This document shows, piece by piece, positions 29,137 to 38,174 of a stretch of 64,000 bases of DNA. A program made the position numbers and the translations under genes. The stretch is from assembly GCA_013823855.1 (NCBI GenBank), contig PNMW01000082.1:1-64000 (forward strand). The letters run 5' to 3'. The notes under the pieces are model-generated. The model was not told the origin of the DNA. It was given only the letters and a program-made list of their open reading frames with translations, and made no database searches. Positions within the stretch are counted from its first letter, which is position 1. Every line of letters starts with the position of its first letter. Origin of the DNA: Lysobacteraceae bacterium (GTDB lineage Bacteria; Pseudomonadota; Gammaproteobacteria; Nevskiales; Nevskiaceae).

Positions 29137-30009
29137 TCAGGACGACGCCTGAAGACGAGCGATGCGCTCTTCCAAGGGCGGATGCGTCATGAACAGGCTC
29201 TTGACGCCACCGGCGATGCCCATCGCCTGCATGCCCTGCGGCAGGCTCGACGGCTCGTGTTGCGCCTTCAGCTTGGCGAGCGCGGCGATCATCTTGCGCT
29301 TGCCGGCCAGATGGGCGCCGCCGGCATCGGCAGCGAACTCGCGGCGGCGGCTGAACCAGGCCACGACGATCGACGCCGCGAAGCCGAGCACGATCTGCAT
29401 CACCATCGAGGTCACGTAGTAGCCGATGCCCGGGCCGCTGCGATCGTCGCTGCGCTTGAGCGCCGAATCGACCGCGTAGCCGATCACCTTCGACAGGAAG
29501 ATCACGAAGGTGTTGAGCACGCCCTGGATCAGGGTCAGCGTGACCATGTCGCCATTGGCGACGTGGGCGATCTCGTGGCCGAGCACGGCTTCGGTCTCGT
29601 CCTGGTTCAGCGCCCGCAGCAGGCCGGTCGACACCGCGACCAGCGCGCTGTTCTTCGACATGCCGGTCGCGAAGGCGTTGATTTCCGGGGCGTCATAGAC
29701 CGCGACTTCCGGCATGCCGATGCCGGCCGCGCGCGCCTGTCGTTCGACGGTGGCCAGCAGCCAGGCTTCGGCCGCGCTCTTCGGCTGCTCGATGACCACC
29801 GCGCCGGTCGAGCGCTTGGCCATCCACTTCGACATCGCCAGCGAAATGAACGAGCCACCCATGCCGAACACCGCCGAGAAGATCAGCAGGCTGGTCAGGT
29901 TCAGGCCGTTCTGGGTCAGGAAGCGATCGCCGCCGAGCAGGCTCGCGACCACCGACAGCACCAGCATGATGGCAAGGTTGGTCAGCAGGAATAGACCGAT
30001 GCGTTTCAT
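29137..30009 (-). CDS. htpX: Membrane protease HtpX
   Basis: 290 residues. An inner-membrane zinc metalloprotease for quality control of membrane proteins. Two N-terminal membrane helices (about 4-25 and 38-58) are followed by the HEIAH zinc motif (His145, Glu146, His149) and two further hydrophobic segments (about 157-180 and 195-218). The C-terminal [13 protein letters not shown] is typical. The length matches E. coli HtpX (293). Confidence 0.95.
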   Translation of the reverse strand: MKRIGLFLLTNLAIMLVLSVVASLLGGDRFLTQNGLNLTSLLIFSAVFGMGGSFISLAMSKWMAKRSTGAVVIEQPKSAAEAWLLATVERQARAAGIGMPEVAVYDAPEINAFATGMSKNSALVAVSTGLLRALNQDETEAVLGHEIAHVANGDMVTLTLIQGVLNTFVIFLSKVIGYAVDSALKRSDDRSGPGIGYYVTSMVMQIVLGFAASIVVAWFSRRREFAADAGGAHLAGKRKMIAALAKLKAQHEPSSLPQGMQAMGIAGGVKSLFMTHPPLEERIARLQASS

Positions 30010-30091
30010 GTTTCAGGTTCGACGACGGTTAGGGAATGGGGTTTCCGGTACCCGGGAATCTGGCGATCGGGCGGGCCGAATCAAGACCCGA

Positions 30092-32332
30092 TCAGGCGCC
30101 GGTCTCGCCGGTACGGCCGCTGGCGACCGCTGCCATCGCATCGACCCGCTGGTAGCCGCGCGGCAGCGGATTGCCGCGGGAAGCACGGGCGCCGAGGTAG
30201 CTGGCTTCGAGATCGCTGGCCTTGATGGTCAGCCGGCGCTTCAGGCTGGTGACTTCCAGCGCGCTGCCGGCCGGCAGCACGCAGGCGGCGACGATGCGGT
30301 CCTCGCCCTTGAGCCCGATCAGCTTGTTGCCCTTGCCCTTGGCCAGTTCCGGCAGTTCGCCGATCGGGAACACCAGCAGCCGGCCTTCGGCGGTGGCGAC
30401 GGCGACGCGGTCGTCCGGCTTCCTGGTCGCCAGCGGCGGCAGCGGCTGGCCCTCGAGCGTCAGGCAGGCCTTGCCGGCCTTGTTGCGGCCCTGCAGGTCG
30501 TCGAGCTTGGCGATGAAGCCGTAGCCGTCCGAGCCGGCGAGGATGTAGCGGTCGGCACCCTCGCCGGCCAGCAAGGAGACGATGCTGGCGCCGTCCTGCA
30601 GGTCGAGCCGGGTGGTCACCGGCTCGCCCTGGCCGCGGGCGCTCGGCAGTTCGCGCGGGTTCAGCGTGTAGGCGCGGCCCTTCGAGTCGAGCCCGATCAG
30701 CAGGTGGTTGGTGCGCCCGGCGACCGAGGTCAGGTATTCGTCGCCGGTCTTGTACGACAGGCCCAGCACGTCGACCTCGTGGCCCTTGGCAGCGCGGATC
30801 CAGCCGGCCTTGGACAGCACGATGGTGATCGGCTCGCTGGGCAGGATCTCGGTCGCTTCCAGCGCCACCGCCGGCGCGCGGGCGACCAGCGGGCAGCGGC
30901 GGTCGTCGCCGTATTTCCTGGCGTCCTCGTCGATTTCCTTGGCCACCAGCTTCTTCAGCTTGGCTTCCGAGGACAGCAGGTCTTCGAGCTTCGCGCGCTC
31001 CTTGGCCAGTTCGTCCTGCTCGCCCCGGATCTGCATCTCCTCGATCTTCTGCAGGTGACGCAGGCGCAGGTCGAGAATCGCGGTGGCCTGGATGTCGCTG
31101 AGGCCGAAGCGCGCCATCAGTTCGGCGTGCGGATCGTCCTCGAAGCGGATGATCCGGATCACCTCGTCGATGTTCAGGTAGGCGATCAGCAGGCCGTCGA
31201 GGATATGCAGCCGCTCGTTGACCTTGTTGAGCCGGTGTTCGAGGCGGCGGCGCACCGTGGCGACGCGGTAGACCAGCCATTCCGACAGGATTTCCGGCAG
31301 GTTCTTGACCCGCGGGCGGCCGTCGAGGCCGATCATGTTCAGGTTCACGCGCACCGATTTTTCCAGATCGGTGGTCGCGAACAGATGGGTCATCAGCTGC
31401 TCGACATCGACCCGGTTCGAGCGCGGGATGATGACGATGCGGGTCGGATTCTCGTGATCGGATTCATCCCGGAGGTCATCGACGAGGGGCAGCTTCTTGG
31501 CCCGCATCTGCTCGGCGATCTGCTCCTGGATCTTGGCTGGCGACACCTGGTGCGGCAGCTGGGTGATGACGATGTTGTCGTCTTCCCGCTCCCAGCGGGC
31601 GCGCATCCGCACCATGCCGTTGCCGGAGTCGTAGAGCTTCCGCAGCTCGGCGCGCTCGCTGATGATTTCGCAGCCGGTCGGGAAGTCCGGGCCGGGCAGC
31701 ACCGCCATCACCTCGTCGAGCGTGGTCGCCGGGTTCTTCAACAGCAGCTGGCAGGCGGCGGCGAGTTCGCGCAGGTTGTGCGGCGGAATGTCGGTGGCCA
31801 TGCCGACGGCGATGCCGGTGGTGCCATTGACCAGGATGTTCGGCAGCCGCGCCGGCAGCAGCTTCGGCTCGGTCATCGTGCCGTCGAAGTTCGGCACCCA
31901 GTCGGAGGTGCCCATCTCCAGCTCGCCGAGCAGGGTCGCTGCGTACGGCGTCAGCTTGGCTTCGGTGTAGCGCATCGCCGCGAAGCTCTTGGGATCGTCC
32001 GCCGAACCCCAGTTGCCCTGACCATCGACCAGCGGATAGCGATAGCTGAACGGCTGCGCCATCGTCACCATCGCTTCGTAGCAGGCCGAATCGCCGTGCG
32101 GATGGAACTTGCCGATGACGTCGCCGACGGTGCGCGCCGATTTCTTCGGCTTCGACTGTGCCGACAGGCCCAGTTCGCTCATTGCGTAGATGATCCGCCG
32201 CTGCACCGGCTTCAGGCCGTCGGCGATGTGGGGCAGCGCGCGGTCCAGCACCACGTACATCGAGTAATCGAGGTAGGCCTTCTCGGCAAAAAGGCGCAGG
32301 GGCAGGCGTTCGGTTTCGGTCGGTTCGCTCAT
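30092..32332 (-). CDS. parC: DNA topoisomerase IV subunit A
   Basis: 746 residues from [15 protein letters not shown]; a longer in-frame start at 32386 is rejected. It breaks and rejoins DNA to unlink daughter chromosomes. The quinolone-determining region is [13 protein letters not shown], with the wild-type Ser and Glu. The active-site Tyr is in [10 protein letters not shown] near residue 120. The C-terminal beta-pinwheel lacks a gyrase box, which separates it from GyrA. parE (the topoisomerase gene) is not nearby. Confidence 0.96.
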   Translation of the reverse strand: MSEPTETERLPLRLFAEKAYLDYSMYVVLDRALPHIADGLKPVQRRIIYAMSELGLSAQSKPKKSARTVGDVIGKFHPHGDSACYEAMVTMAQPFSYRYPLVDGQGNWGSADDPKSFAAMRYTEAKLTPYAATLLGELEMGTSDWVPNFDGTMTEPKLLPARLPNILVNGTTGIAVGMATDIPPHNLRELAAACQLLLKNPATTLDEVMAVLPGPDFPTGCEIISERAELRKLYDSGNGMVRMRARWEREDDNIVITQLPHQVSPAKIQEQIAEQMRAKKLPLVDDLRDESDHENPTRIVIIPRSNRVDVEQLMTHLFATTDLEKSVRVNLNMIGLDGRPRVKNLPEILSEWLVYRVATVRRRLEHRLNKVNERLHILDGLLIAYLNIDEVIRIIRFEDDPHAELMARFGLSDIQATAILDLRLRHLQKIEEMQIRGEQDELAKERAKLEDLLSSEAKLKKLVAKEIDEDARKYGDDRRCPLVARAPAVALEATEILPSEPITIVLSKAGWIRAAKGHEVDVLGLSYKTGDEYLTSVAGRTNHLLIGLDSKGRAYTLNPRELPSARGQGEPVTTRLDLQDGASIVSLLAGEGADRYILAGSDGYGFIAKLDDLQGRNKAGKACLTLEGQPLPPLATRKPDDRVAVATAEGRLLVFPIGELPELAKGKGNKLIGLKGEDRIVAACVLPAGSALEVTSLKRRLTIKASDLEASYLGARASRGNPLPRGYQRVDAMAAVASGRTGETGA

Positions 32333-32464
32333 GAACGGCAATCGGCAAGCTGGTGAGGCGGAATTCGCGGCGGCGGAGTGTCGCACTGCGCAGCGGCAAT
32401 GTGGGATGCCAGATCAAGCCGGTGCCGATTTTGCCGCGCTCCATCGCGTGATATGACGAATGAA

Positions 32465-32482
32465 TCAGAAAATTTGTTCTGA
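32465..32482. promoter_or_regulatory. Inverted repeat in the AT-rich promoter region of the secreted-protein genes
   Basis: TCAGAAAATTTGTTCTGA is a perfect 6+6 bp inverted repeat with a 6-bp spacer. It lies in the most AT-rich stretch of the surrounding 5 kb, about 115 bp upstream of the first small secreted-protein gene. It may be an operator; no regulator is linked. Confidence 0.4.
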
Positions 32483-32533
32483 AAGGATCAATGTTTCCAT
32501 TGTTTCGATCTAAACACTCCCCTTACGCTTGTC

Positions 32534-32565
32534 GGGCCGCAACTGCCGTTCACGGCAGCCGGCCC
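32534..32565 (+). promoter_or_regulatory. 5'-leader hairpin before the first secreted-protein gene
   Basis: Stem GGGCCG/CGGCCC (32534-32539 with 32560-32565) stacks on an inner stem CTGCCG/CGGCAG with a TTCA loop. It ends 20 bp before the AAGGAG ribosome site and has no T-tract, so mRNA stabilisation or translational control is likelier than termination. Confidence 0.45.
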
Positions 32566-32597
32566 CCCTGAAGCTACCAACAAATAAGGAGTTCGAA

Positions 32598-32984
32598 ATG
32601 AGCAAGAAACTGATGCTGGCGCTGGCGCTGTCGGCAACCGCGGTGTCGACGCAGGCGATGGCCGCCCCGGGCGGCGTGGTGGGCGGCGTGCTCGGCACGG
32701 TCAAGGCCGTGCTGGCCGAGCCGGGCCCGACGGTCGGCGGCCTGCTGAAGGCGCTGCCGGCCATCACCAACGACGCCGTCGCTGGCGTGACCAACGCCCT
32801 GAATGCCGTGCCGCCGGTCCTGCTCGGCACCCCGGGCCTGCAGAACACCTCGCAGTCGATCACCCTGCCGCTGCCGGGCCCGGCGTTCCTGAACGCCACC
32901 GTGGCCAACATCCCGGGCAAGCTCAGCGTCAGCGCGACGGGCGCCGGCCCGATCGTGGTGACCATCACCACCGGCAACCCGTAA
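32598..32984 (+). CDS. Small secreted protein with GPAFLN motif, copy A
   Basis: 128 residues; the start is fixed by AAGGAG 6 bases upstream. A clear signal peptide (KKLMLALALSATAVSTQAMA) gives a mature protein beginning APGG. The mature part is rich in Val, Leu, Gly, Pro, has few charges and no Cys. Near the C-terminus is LPLPGPAFLNATVANIPGKL, followed by SVSATGAGPIVVTITTGNP. The next gene encodes a paralogue with the same layout. I recognise no family. The location is probably periplasm, outer surface or medium. Confidence 0.85.
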   Translation: MSKKLMLALALSATAVSTQAMAAPGGVVGGVLGTVKAVLAEPGPTVGGLLKALPAITNDAVAGVTNALNAVPPVLLGTPGLQNTSQSITLPLPGPAFLNATVANIPGKLSVSATGAGPIVVTITTGNP

Positions 32985-33003
32985 CCGCTGCCGTTGCCGC
33001 GGG

Positions 33004-33028
33004 AAGGTCCGGCGCCGCGCCGGGCCTT
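33004..33028 (+). terminator. Possible weak terminator after copy A
   Basis: 10-bp stem AAGGTCCGGC/GCCGGGCCTT (one T-G wobble) with a 5-base loop, 19 bp after the stop codon. No T-tract follows, so termination is uncertain. Confidence 0.45.
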
Positions 33029-33236
33029 CCTGATCGAGGTTTTCCATACCGACCGCTTGAAATCCGCCGCTGCTGACGACACACTCTCGAAGATCGTACG
33101 GTACCTGACGGTCTGGTAAATCACCTTTGAAGTCAACAGCTTCCCGACCAGCAAAACTTTCGGCGGATGACCCTGCCGAGAGCCCTGCAAAGAGTGCCGG
33201 GTAGCGGTCCAACTAAAACCCAACGTGGAGGGGAAC

Positions 33237-33608
33237 ATGAAGAAGCTCATCATCGCCGCGGCGCTCGCCGCAGCATCGGCACTGGTGCCGGCGCAGGCTG
33301 CACCGAACGGCGGCCTCGGCCAGACGCTGGTGGCCGTGCTGCAGCGGCCGGTCGGCACGGTCACCGACATCGTCCGCGGCTACCCGGCGATCACCCAGGA
33401 ACTGGCGCCGATCGGCGTCGACCTGCTGCTGGCCGTGCCGGCGCTGCTGCGCGGCGAGCCGATCGCCCCGAACGTCCGCACCGTCACGCTGGCGCTGCCG
33501 GGTCCGGCGTTCCTGAACCAGAACATCGTCAACATTCCGGATACCCTGCGCGTCAACGTCTCGGCGTCCGGCCCGCTGGTCATCACGGTTGGCACCGGCG
33601 GCCGCTGA
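33237..33608 (+). CDS. Small secreted protein with GPAFLN motif, copy B
   Basis: 123 residues, ribosome site GGAGGGG 4-5 bases before the ATG. Signal peptide KKLIIAAALAAASALVPAQA; the mature protein begins APNGG. It aligns along its length with copy A: shared blocks are PAIT, LLxAVPxxL, the VTLALPGPAFLNQNIVNIP segment and SASGPLVITVGTGG. The two are tandem duplicates about 250 bp apart. Function is unknown. A strong terminator follows, so it is transcribed separately from the next gene or with partial read-through. Confidence 0.85.
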   Translation: MKKLIIAAALAAASALVPAQAAPNGGLGQTLVAVLQRPVGTVTDIVRGYPAITQELAPIGVDLLLAVPALLRGEPIAPNVRTVTLALPGPAFLNQNIVNIPDTLRVNVSASGPLVITVGTGGR

Positions 33609-33640
33609 ACGCCGACGCCCAGCCTGCGGTTGTCGTCGAA

Positions 33641-33665
33641 AGCCCGGCTTTGCGCCGGGCTTTTC
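33641..33665 (+). terminator. Rho-independent terminator after copy B
   Basis: 8-bp stem AGCCCGGC/GCCGGGCT with a 5-base loop TTTGC, followed by TTTCGTTTG. It lies 33 bp after the stop of copy B. Confidence 0.85.
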
Positions 33666-33712
33666 GTTTGTCTCAACTGGCGAGTCCCTCGCCCCCAGTC
33701 CGGATCTGAATC

Positions 33713-35257
33713 GTGGCCATTTCCCTGCCTCCGCCGATCGAACCGCTGATGGTCTCCGTCGCGGAAATCCGCCCCGCCGCGAATATCCACGTCGGCATCG
33801 GCGCCCTGACCTTCCACGTCGCCGATCGCTGCGAAATCGGCACCGGGGGCATCGAGCAGGTCGCCCGCGCGGCGCAGACCCCGGCCGACTTCATCCGCGG
33901 CCTCGGTGCGGCCTGCGTGCTGAACGGTTACCCGGCGGCGCGCACCGCCTACGCGCTGGAAGGCGAGACGCTGTACGTGTCGGTCGACCATGGCCGGATC
34001 AGCAGTGTCGAGGTGCCCCCGGCGCTGGCCGGCTGGTTCGATCATCTGGGCCGCAAGGCCGAGCTGCGCAGCGCCGATCTGGAGCAGGCGCGCATTCTCG
34101 CCGACACGCTCAGCGAGCGGGCCGGCGACAACTACGCGATGCGGCTGCTTCCGGACGGTCGCAACGCCGCCAGGCTGGTGATCGATGCGGCGACACCCGG
34201 ACGCCGTCAGATCGAAGGCCAGGCCGGGTTCACGACCAGCGGCAGCCGCTTTTCCGGCCGCTATCTCGCCGACGCCCAGATCCGCATGTCGATCGACACC
34301 GGCACCGAACTGCTGGTCGGCGGCAACATCGGCATCCGCCCGTCGGGCCTGCGCAATGAACAGAGCAGCGGTCCTTATCGCGATGCCAATGCCCAGCTCA
34401 GCCAGGTGACCCGGGCCGGCGTGTTTGCCATCGATGCCCGCTACATCGATTTCGCGCCGTCGGCCGACGCCACGCTGACCGATGGCAGCACCACCCGGCT
34501 CAGCCTCGACGGCGAGATCGGCGAGGCCGGCGTGTCCTGGCTCAGCGTGCTGCATGCCGACTACACCGAGCGCCTGACCCTGACCTTGCGCATCGGCCGC
34601 ACCCAGCAGACGCTCGACTTCCAGGACTTCCGCCTGCTGACCCAGCGCTACACCAAGGGCGAGGTGAACGTCGGCGGTGCCACCCGCTTCCGGATCGGCA
34701 ACCTCGACATCTTCGACCTGCAGACTGGCCTGAACCTGACCCAGGGCTTCACCACCTCGCCATTCGGCCCCGGCGATCCGGCCGGCGGCCAGTTCAGCGT
34801 GATCCGCCCGGCGCTGCGCCTCACCTACGGCCCGAGCGCCTGGCTGGTGCCGGCGATCGAGCTGAACGGCCAGTTGGCCACCAAGACGCTGCCGCAGCTG
34901 GAGCAGTTCGTGCTCGGCGGCATCGGCGGCCAGCGCGCGTTCGAGCCGGGCACCGCGGCCGGCGACAAGGGCTACGCCGGCAAGCTGTCGCTGAGCACCA
35001 AGCGCCTCGGCTGGGACTGGATCTCGCTGAAGCCGACGCTGTTCGCCGAATACGGTGCCAGCAGCTTCCGCGATTCGCTGTCCGGACGACCGGACGGCAC
35101 CTCGCGACGCGCCGACGTCGGCATCGAAACGGTGCTGCGCTTCAGCCGCTTCGTCGAGATCAACGCCTACGCGGCAACCTCGATCCAGCGCAGCGGGCCG
35201 TCGCAGCTGGCCGAGGACGACCAGCGGCTCGGCGCCCGGCTGGTGCTCAGCTACTGA
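33713..35257 (+). CDS. FhaC/ShlB-like outer-membrane transporter (two-partner secretion)
   Basis: 514 residues from a GTG; an in-frame stop immediately upstream at 33707 prevents a longer form. A POTRA-like part (about 35-110: TPADFIRGLGAACVLNGYPAARTAYALEGETLYVSV) precedes a beta-barrel region. The barrel includes LPQLEQFVLGGIGGQRAFEPGTAAGDKGYAGKLSLS, close to the LGG...VRGF/Y motif of TpsB proteins, and a C-terminal aromatic-free VLSY end. No signal peptide is visible, which is odd for an outer-membrane protein: a start upstream lost by frameshift, or a non-functional copy, are possible. The cargo may be the neighbouring small proteins, but no TpsA gene is present. Confidence 0.7.
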   Translation: MAISLPPPIEPLMVSVAEIRPAANIHVGIGALTFHVADRCEIGTGGIEQVARAAQTPADFIRGLGAACVLNGYPAARTAYALEGETLYVSVDHGRISSVEVPPALAGWFDHLGRKAELRSADLEQARILADTLSERAGDNYAMRLLPDGRNAARLVIDAATPGRRQIEGQAGFTTSGSRFSGRYLADAQIRMSIDTGTELLVGGNIGIRPSGLRNEQSSGPYRDANAQLSQVTRAGVFAIDARYIDFAPSADATLTDGSTTRLSLDGEIGEAGVSWLSVLHADYTERLTLTLRIGRTQQTLDFQDFRLLTQRYTKGEVNVGGATRFRIGNLDIFDLQTGLNLTQGFTTSPFGPGDPAGGQFSVIRPALRLTYGPSAWLVPAIELNGQLATKTLPQLEQFVLGGIGGQRAFEPGTAAGDKGYAGKLSLSTKRLGWDWISLKPTLFAEYGASSFRDSLSGRPDGTSRRADVGIETVLRFSRFVEINAYAATSIQRSGPSQLAEDDQRLGARLVLSY

Positions 35258-35269
35258 GCGGCGCGCCGG

Positions 35270-36196
35270 TCATCGCGCAGCCGGCCGCGAGCCGGTGGCT
35301 TCGACCGGCGCGACCAGCGCCCTCGCCAGCAGGCGGACCGGCTCGCGATCCGCCGCCAGCCGGATCTCGCCACGCGTGACGAAACCGAGCTTGTCCAGCA
35401 CCCGCAGCGATCCGGCATTGCCGGGCGAGACGATCGCCAGCACCTCGCCGAGCGCCAGGCGCCCTTCGGCATCGGCCAGCACGGCCGCGCAGGCTTCGCT
35501 GGCCAACCCCTGGCCCATCGCCTCGGGCAGCAAGGCGTAGCCGAGATCGGCGGCCGGCAGACCTTCGCGGCGAAGCAGGCCGCACAGGCCGATCGCGGCG
35601 TCGTTTTCGCGCGCGACGACCGCCATCAGGCCATGACCGTGACCGCGGTAGCTGGCCAGCGGGCCTTCGTCGATGTAGCGCCGGGCATCGGCCAGCGTGC
35701 GCACGCCGCGATCGCCGATCTGGCTCAGGAAGCCGGGCGTGTTCAGCAGCCGCAGGATGAACGGGGCGTCGCCGTGATTGAGCGGCCGGATCGTCAGGCG
35801 CGGCGTTTCAAGCACCGGCACGCCGATGCGCTCGATCGCCTTGGCCGCCTGCCAGTGCGCTTCCATCTCGACCAGCCGTTGCGGATCGCCGGGCGGCGGC
35901 AGTTCGTCGAGATGGGCGGCGACATGGGCGTAGCGACGCCGGAACTTGGCATTCGCCGCCGCCAGCGCGCGCGGCGGATCAAGGCCGAGATGGCGCGCGA
36001 TGTTGGCGATCATGAACAGCAGATCGCCGAGTTCTTCCTGCCGATGCGCCGGATCGGCCGCTTCGCGCAGTTCGCCGATCTCCTCGTTCAGCTTGTCCCA
36101 GAGGCCCTGGGGGTCATCCCAGTCGAAGCCGTCGGCCGCTGCGGCCGCCTGCAGCGCGCAGGCATCGGCGAACGGATCGGCCGGCGGGCTGCTCAT
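35270..36196 (-). CDS. MazG-like pyrophosphohydrolase fused to GNAT acetyltransferase
   Basis: 308 residues, two domains in one uninterrupted frame. Residues about 10-95 match the C-terminal MazG domain, with EEIGE and EELGD metal-binding motifs and a following RRYAHVAAHL. Residues about 130-285 match RimJ/RimL-type GNAT acetyltransferases (TPRLTIRPLNHGDAPFILRLLN, DLGYALLPEAMGQGLASEA, NAGSLRVLDKLGF). MazG hydrolyses NTPs; GNAT proteins acetylate amines using acetyl-CoA. A fusion of the two is unusual. The start overlaps the NUDIX stop (ATGA), giving a third clean-up-type enzyme in one transcript with metZ. Confidence 0.85.
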   Translation of the reverse strand: MSSPPADPFADACALQAAAAADGFDWDDPQGLWDKLNEEIGELREAADPAHRQEELGDLLFMIANIARHLGLDPPRALAAANAKFRRRYAHVAAHLDELPPPGDPQRLVEMEAHWQAAKAIERIGVPVLETPRLTIRPLNHGDAPFILRLLNTPGFLSQIGDRGVRTLADARRYIDEGPLASYRGHGHGLMAVVARENDAAIGLCGLLRREGLPAADLGYALLPEAMGQGLASEACAAVLADAEGRLALGEVLAIVSPGNAGSLRVLDKLGFVTRGEIRLAADREPVRLLARALVAPVEATGSRPAAR

Positions 36197-36819
36197 CGGC
36201 CAAGGATCTGCTCGCGCAGGTTCCAGAGGATCGCCGCCGTCGCGCCCCAGATCTGGTGGCCGCCGTACCGGATTTCCAGGAACGGCACGTCGAAGCCGCC
36301 ACGGCTCAGCAGCTTGCGCTCGAAGCTGTGCTCGCCGGTGACGTGGCCGAGCGGCAGTTCGAAGGCTTCGGCGACCTCGCCGGGATCGGTGGTCGGTGCG
36401 AATGCGGCTTCGACATAACCGACCACCGGGGTGATCCGGTAGCCGGTCAGGGTCGGGTGATCATCGAGATAGCCGAGCACCTGGACGACCTCCGGCGGCA
36501 GTCCGACCTCCTCCTGCGCCTCGCGCAGCGCCGCGAACGCATAGCTGCTGTCGGTCTGGTCGCGGCGGCCGCCGGGGAAGCTGATCTGGCCCTTGTGCTG
36601 GCGCAGATGATCGGCGCGCTTGGTCAGCAGCACCGTGTGGCCGTGTGGCCGGCGCAGGATCGGCACCAGCACGGCCGCCGGCTTGAGCAGCGACACCGCC
36701 GCTTCGGTGACCAGATGGCCGAGCTTCAGCGGCAGGTCCATGCGTGCCACCGGCCGCTGCGCCTCGCTGCTGGCGGCGAGCCGCTGGCGCAGCCGGACCA
36801 GCGCCTCGTCATGGTGCAT
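36193..36819 (-). CDS. nudL: NUDIX hydrolase, CoA pyrophosphatase-like
   Basis: 208 residues. The UPF0035/NudL signature is present: VLLTKRADHLRQHKGQISFPGG, then a NUDIX box GGRRDQTDSSYAFAALREAQEEVGL. The first Glu of the generic NUDIX box is Asp here, as in NudL proteins. The family cleaves coenzyme A and its derivatives to 3',5'-ADP and phosphopantetheine. The gene lies 14 bp downstream of metZ and overlaps the MazG-GNAT gene. Confidence 0.88.
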   Translation of the reverse strand: MHHDEALVRLRQRLAASSEAQRPVARMDLPLKLGHLVTEAAVSLLKPAAVLVPILRRPHGHTVLLTKRADHLRQHKGQISFPGGRRDQTDSSYAFAALREAQEEVGLPPEVVQVLGYLDDHPTLTGYRITPVVGYVEAAFAPTTDPGEVAEAFELPLGHVTGEHSFERKLLSRGGFDVPFLEIRYGGHQIWGATAAILWNLREQILGR

Positions 36820-36833
36820 CGCCGCGGCGCCTC

Positions 36834-38027
36834 CTAAAGACCGCGCGCCAGGTCGGCGATGATGTCGCCGACATCCTCGAGACCGACCGCCACCCGCACC
36901 AGCCCTTCGGTGATGCCGGCCAGCTTGCGCGCCTCGGCCGAAATGCGGCCGTGGGTGGTGGTCGCCGGATGGGTGATCGTGGTCCGGGTGTCACCGAGGT
37001 TGGCGGTGATCGACAGCATCTGTACCGAATCGATCACCCGCCAGGCCGCCTCGCGACCGCCGTCGACCTCGAACGAGACGATGCCGCCGAAGCCGGTGAC
37101 CCCGCCCAGCTTCAGGTGCTGGCGCTTCGCCAGTTCGTGCTGAGGATGGCTTTCCAGGCCGGGGTGGAACACCCGCGCAACGCGTGGCTGGCTTTCCAGC
37201 CAGCGCGCCAGCGCCAGCGCCGATTCGCAGTGCGCGCGCATCCGGATGCCCAGCGTTTCCAGGCCCTTCAGGAACACCCAGGCGTTGAACGGGCTCATGC
37301 TCGGCCCGGCGGTACGCATGAAGCCGAACACGTCCTTGCCGACGGCTTGCGCGTCGCCGACCACCGCACCGCCGACACAGCGGCCCTGCCCGTCCAGATA
37401 CTTGGTCGCCGAATGGACGACCAGATCCGCACCGAGCTTCAGCGGCTGCTGCAGCACCGGCGACAGGAAGCAGTTATCGACCGCCAGCAATGCACCGGCG
37501 CCATGGGCGACATCGGCCAGCGCACGGATGTCGGCAATCTCGGTCAACGGATTGTTCGGCGTCTCGATGAACAACAGCCGGGTGCTCGGCCGCAGCGCCG
37601 CTCCCCAGGCATTCAGATCGCTCGGGTCGACGAACGTGGTGTCGATGCCGAACTTGCCGAGGACATTGTTGAACAGGTTGATCGTCGAGCCGAACAGCGT
37701 CCGCGAAGCGACGATGTGATCACCGGTCTTGAGCACCGACATGCACATCGCCAGGATCGCCGACATGCCGCTGGCCGTCGCCACGCAGGAATCGCCGCCT
37801 TCCATCGCCGCCAGCCGCCGTTCGAAGGCCTGCACCGTCGGGTTGGTGAAGCGGGAGTAGACGTTGCCGGGCTGTTCGCCCGAGAACACCGCAGCGGCTT
37901 CGGCGGCGCTGCGGTAGACGAAGGACGACGTCAGGTGGACGGCGGCGGAGTGCTCGCGTTCGTCGGTGCGCGGCTCGGCCGCGCGCACGCCGAGCGTCGA
38001 GGCGCCCCAGTTGGAGAAATCGTTCAT
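36834..38027 (-). CDS. metZ: O-succinylhomoserine sulfhydrylase
   Basis: 397 residues from MNDFSNWGAST; an in-frame GTG at 38072 would add 15 residues without a better ribosome site. It is a PLP enzyme of the Cys/Met-metabolism class that makes homocysteine from O-succinylhomoserine and sulfide. Key blocks are YSRFTNPT, ASGMSAI, ETPNNPL, the PLP-lysine motif VVHSATKYLDGQGR and a C-terminal LGDTRTTITHPATTTHGRI. The MetZ assignment over cystathionine synthase or lyase rests on overall resemblance. Confidence 0.9.
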   Translation of the reverse strand: MNDFSNWGASTLGVRAAEPRTDEREHSAAVHLTSSFVYRSAAEAAAVFSGEQPGNVYSRFTNPTVQAFERRLAAMEGGDSCVATASGMSAILAMCMSVLKTGDHIVASRTLFGSTINLFNNVLGKFGIDTTFVDPSDLNAWGAALRPSTRLLFIETPNNPLTEIADIRALADVAHGAGALLAVDNCFLSPVLQQPLKLGADLVVHSATKYLDGQGRCVGGAVVGDAQAVGKDVFGFMRTAGPSMSPFNAWVFLKGLETLGIRMRAHCESALALARWLESQPRVARVFHPGLESHPQHELAKRQHLKLGGVTGFGGIVSFEVDGGREAAWRVIDSVQMLSITANLGDTRTTITHPATTTHGRISAEARKLAGITEGLVRVAVGLEDVGDIIADLARGL

Positions 38028-38174
38028 GCCGGTGGCTGGAAATGCAGGAGGGACCGGCGTTGTCGCCGACACGGAAGTTTAGCGCCGAAATCCCCTGCAT
38101 CTCGTGACCCGATGCACTGCGCGACCGGAGCGCATTCGTGATAATCGCAATACCGACTTCCGCAGATCTCCGGC

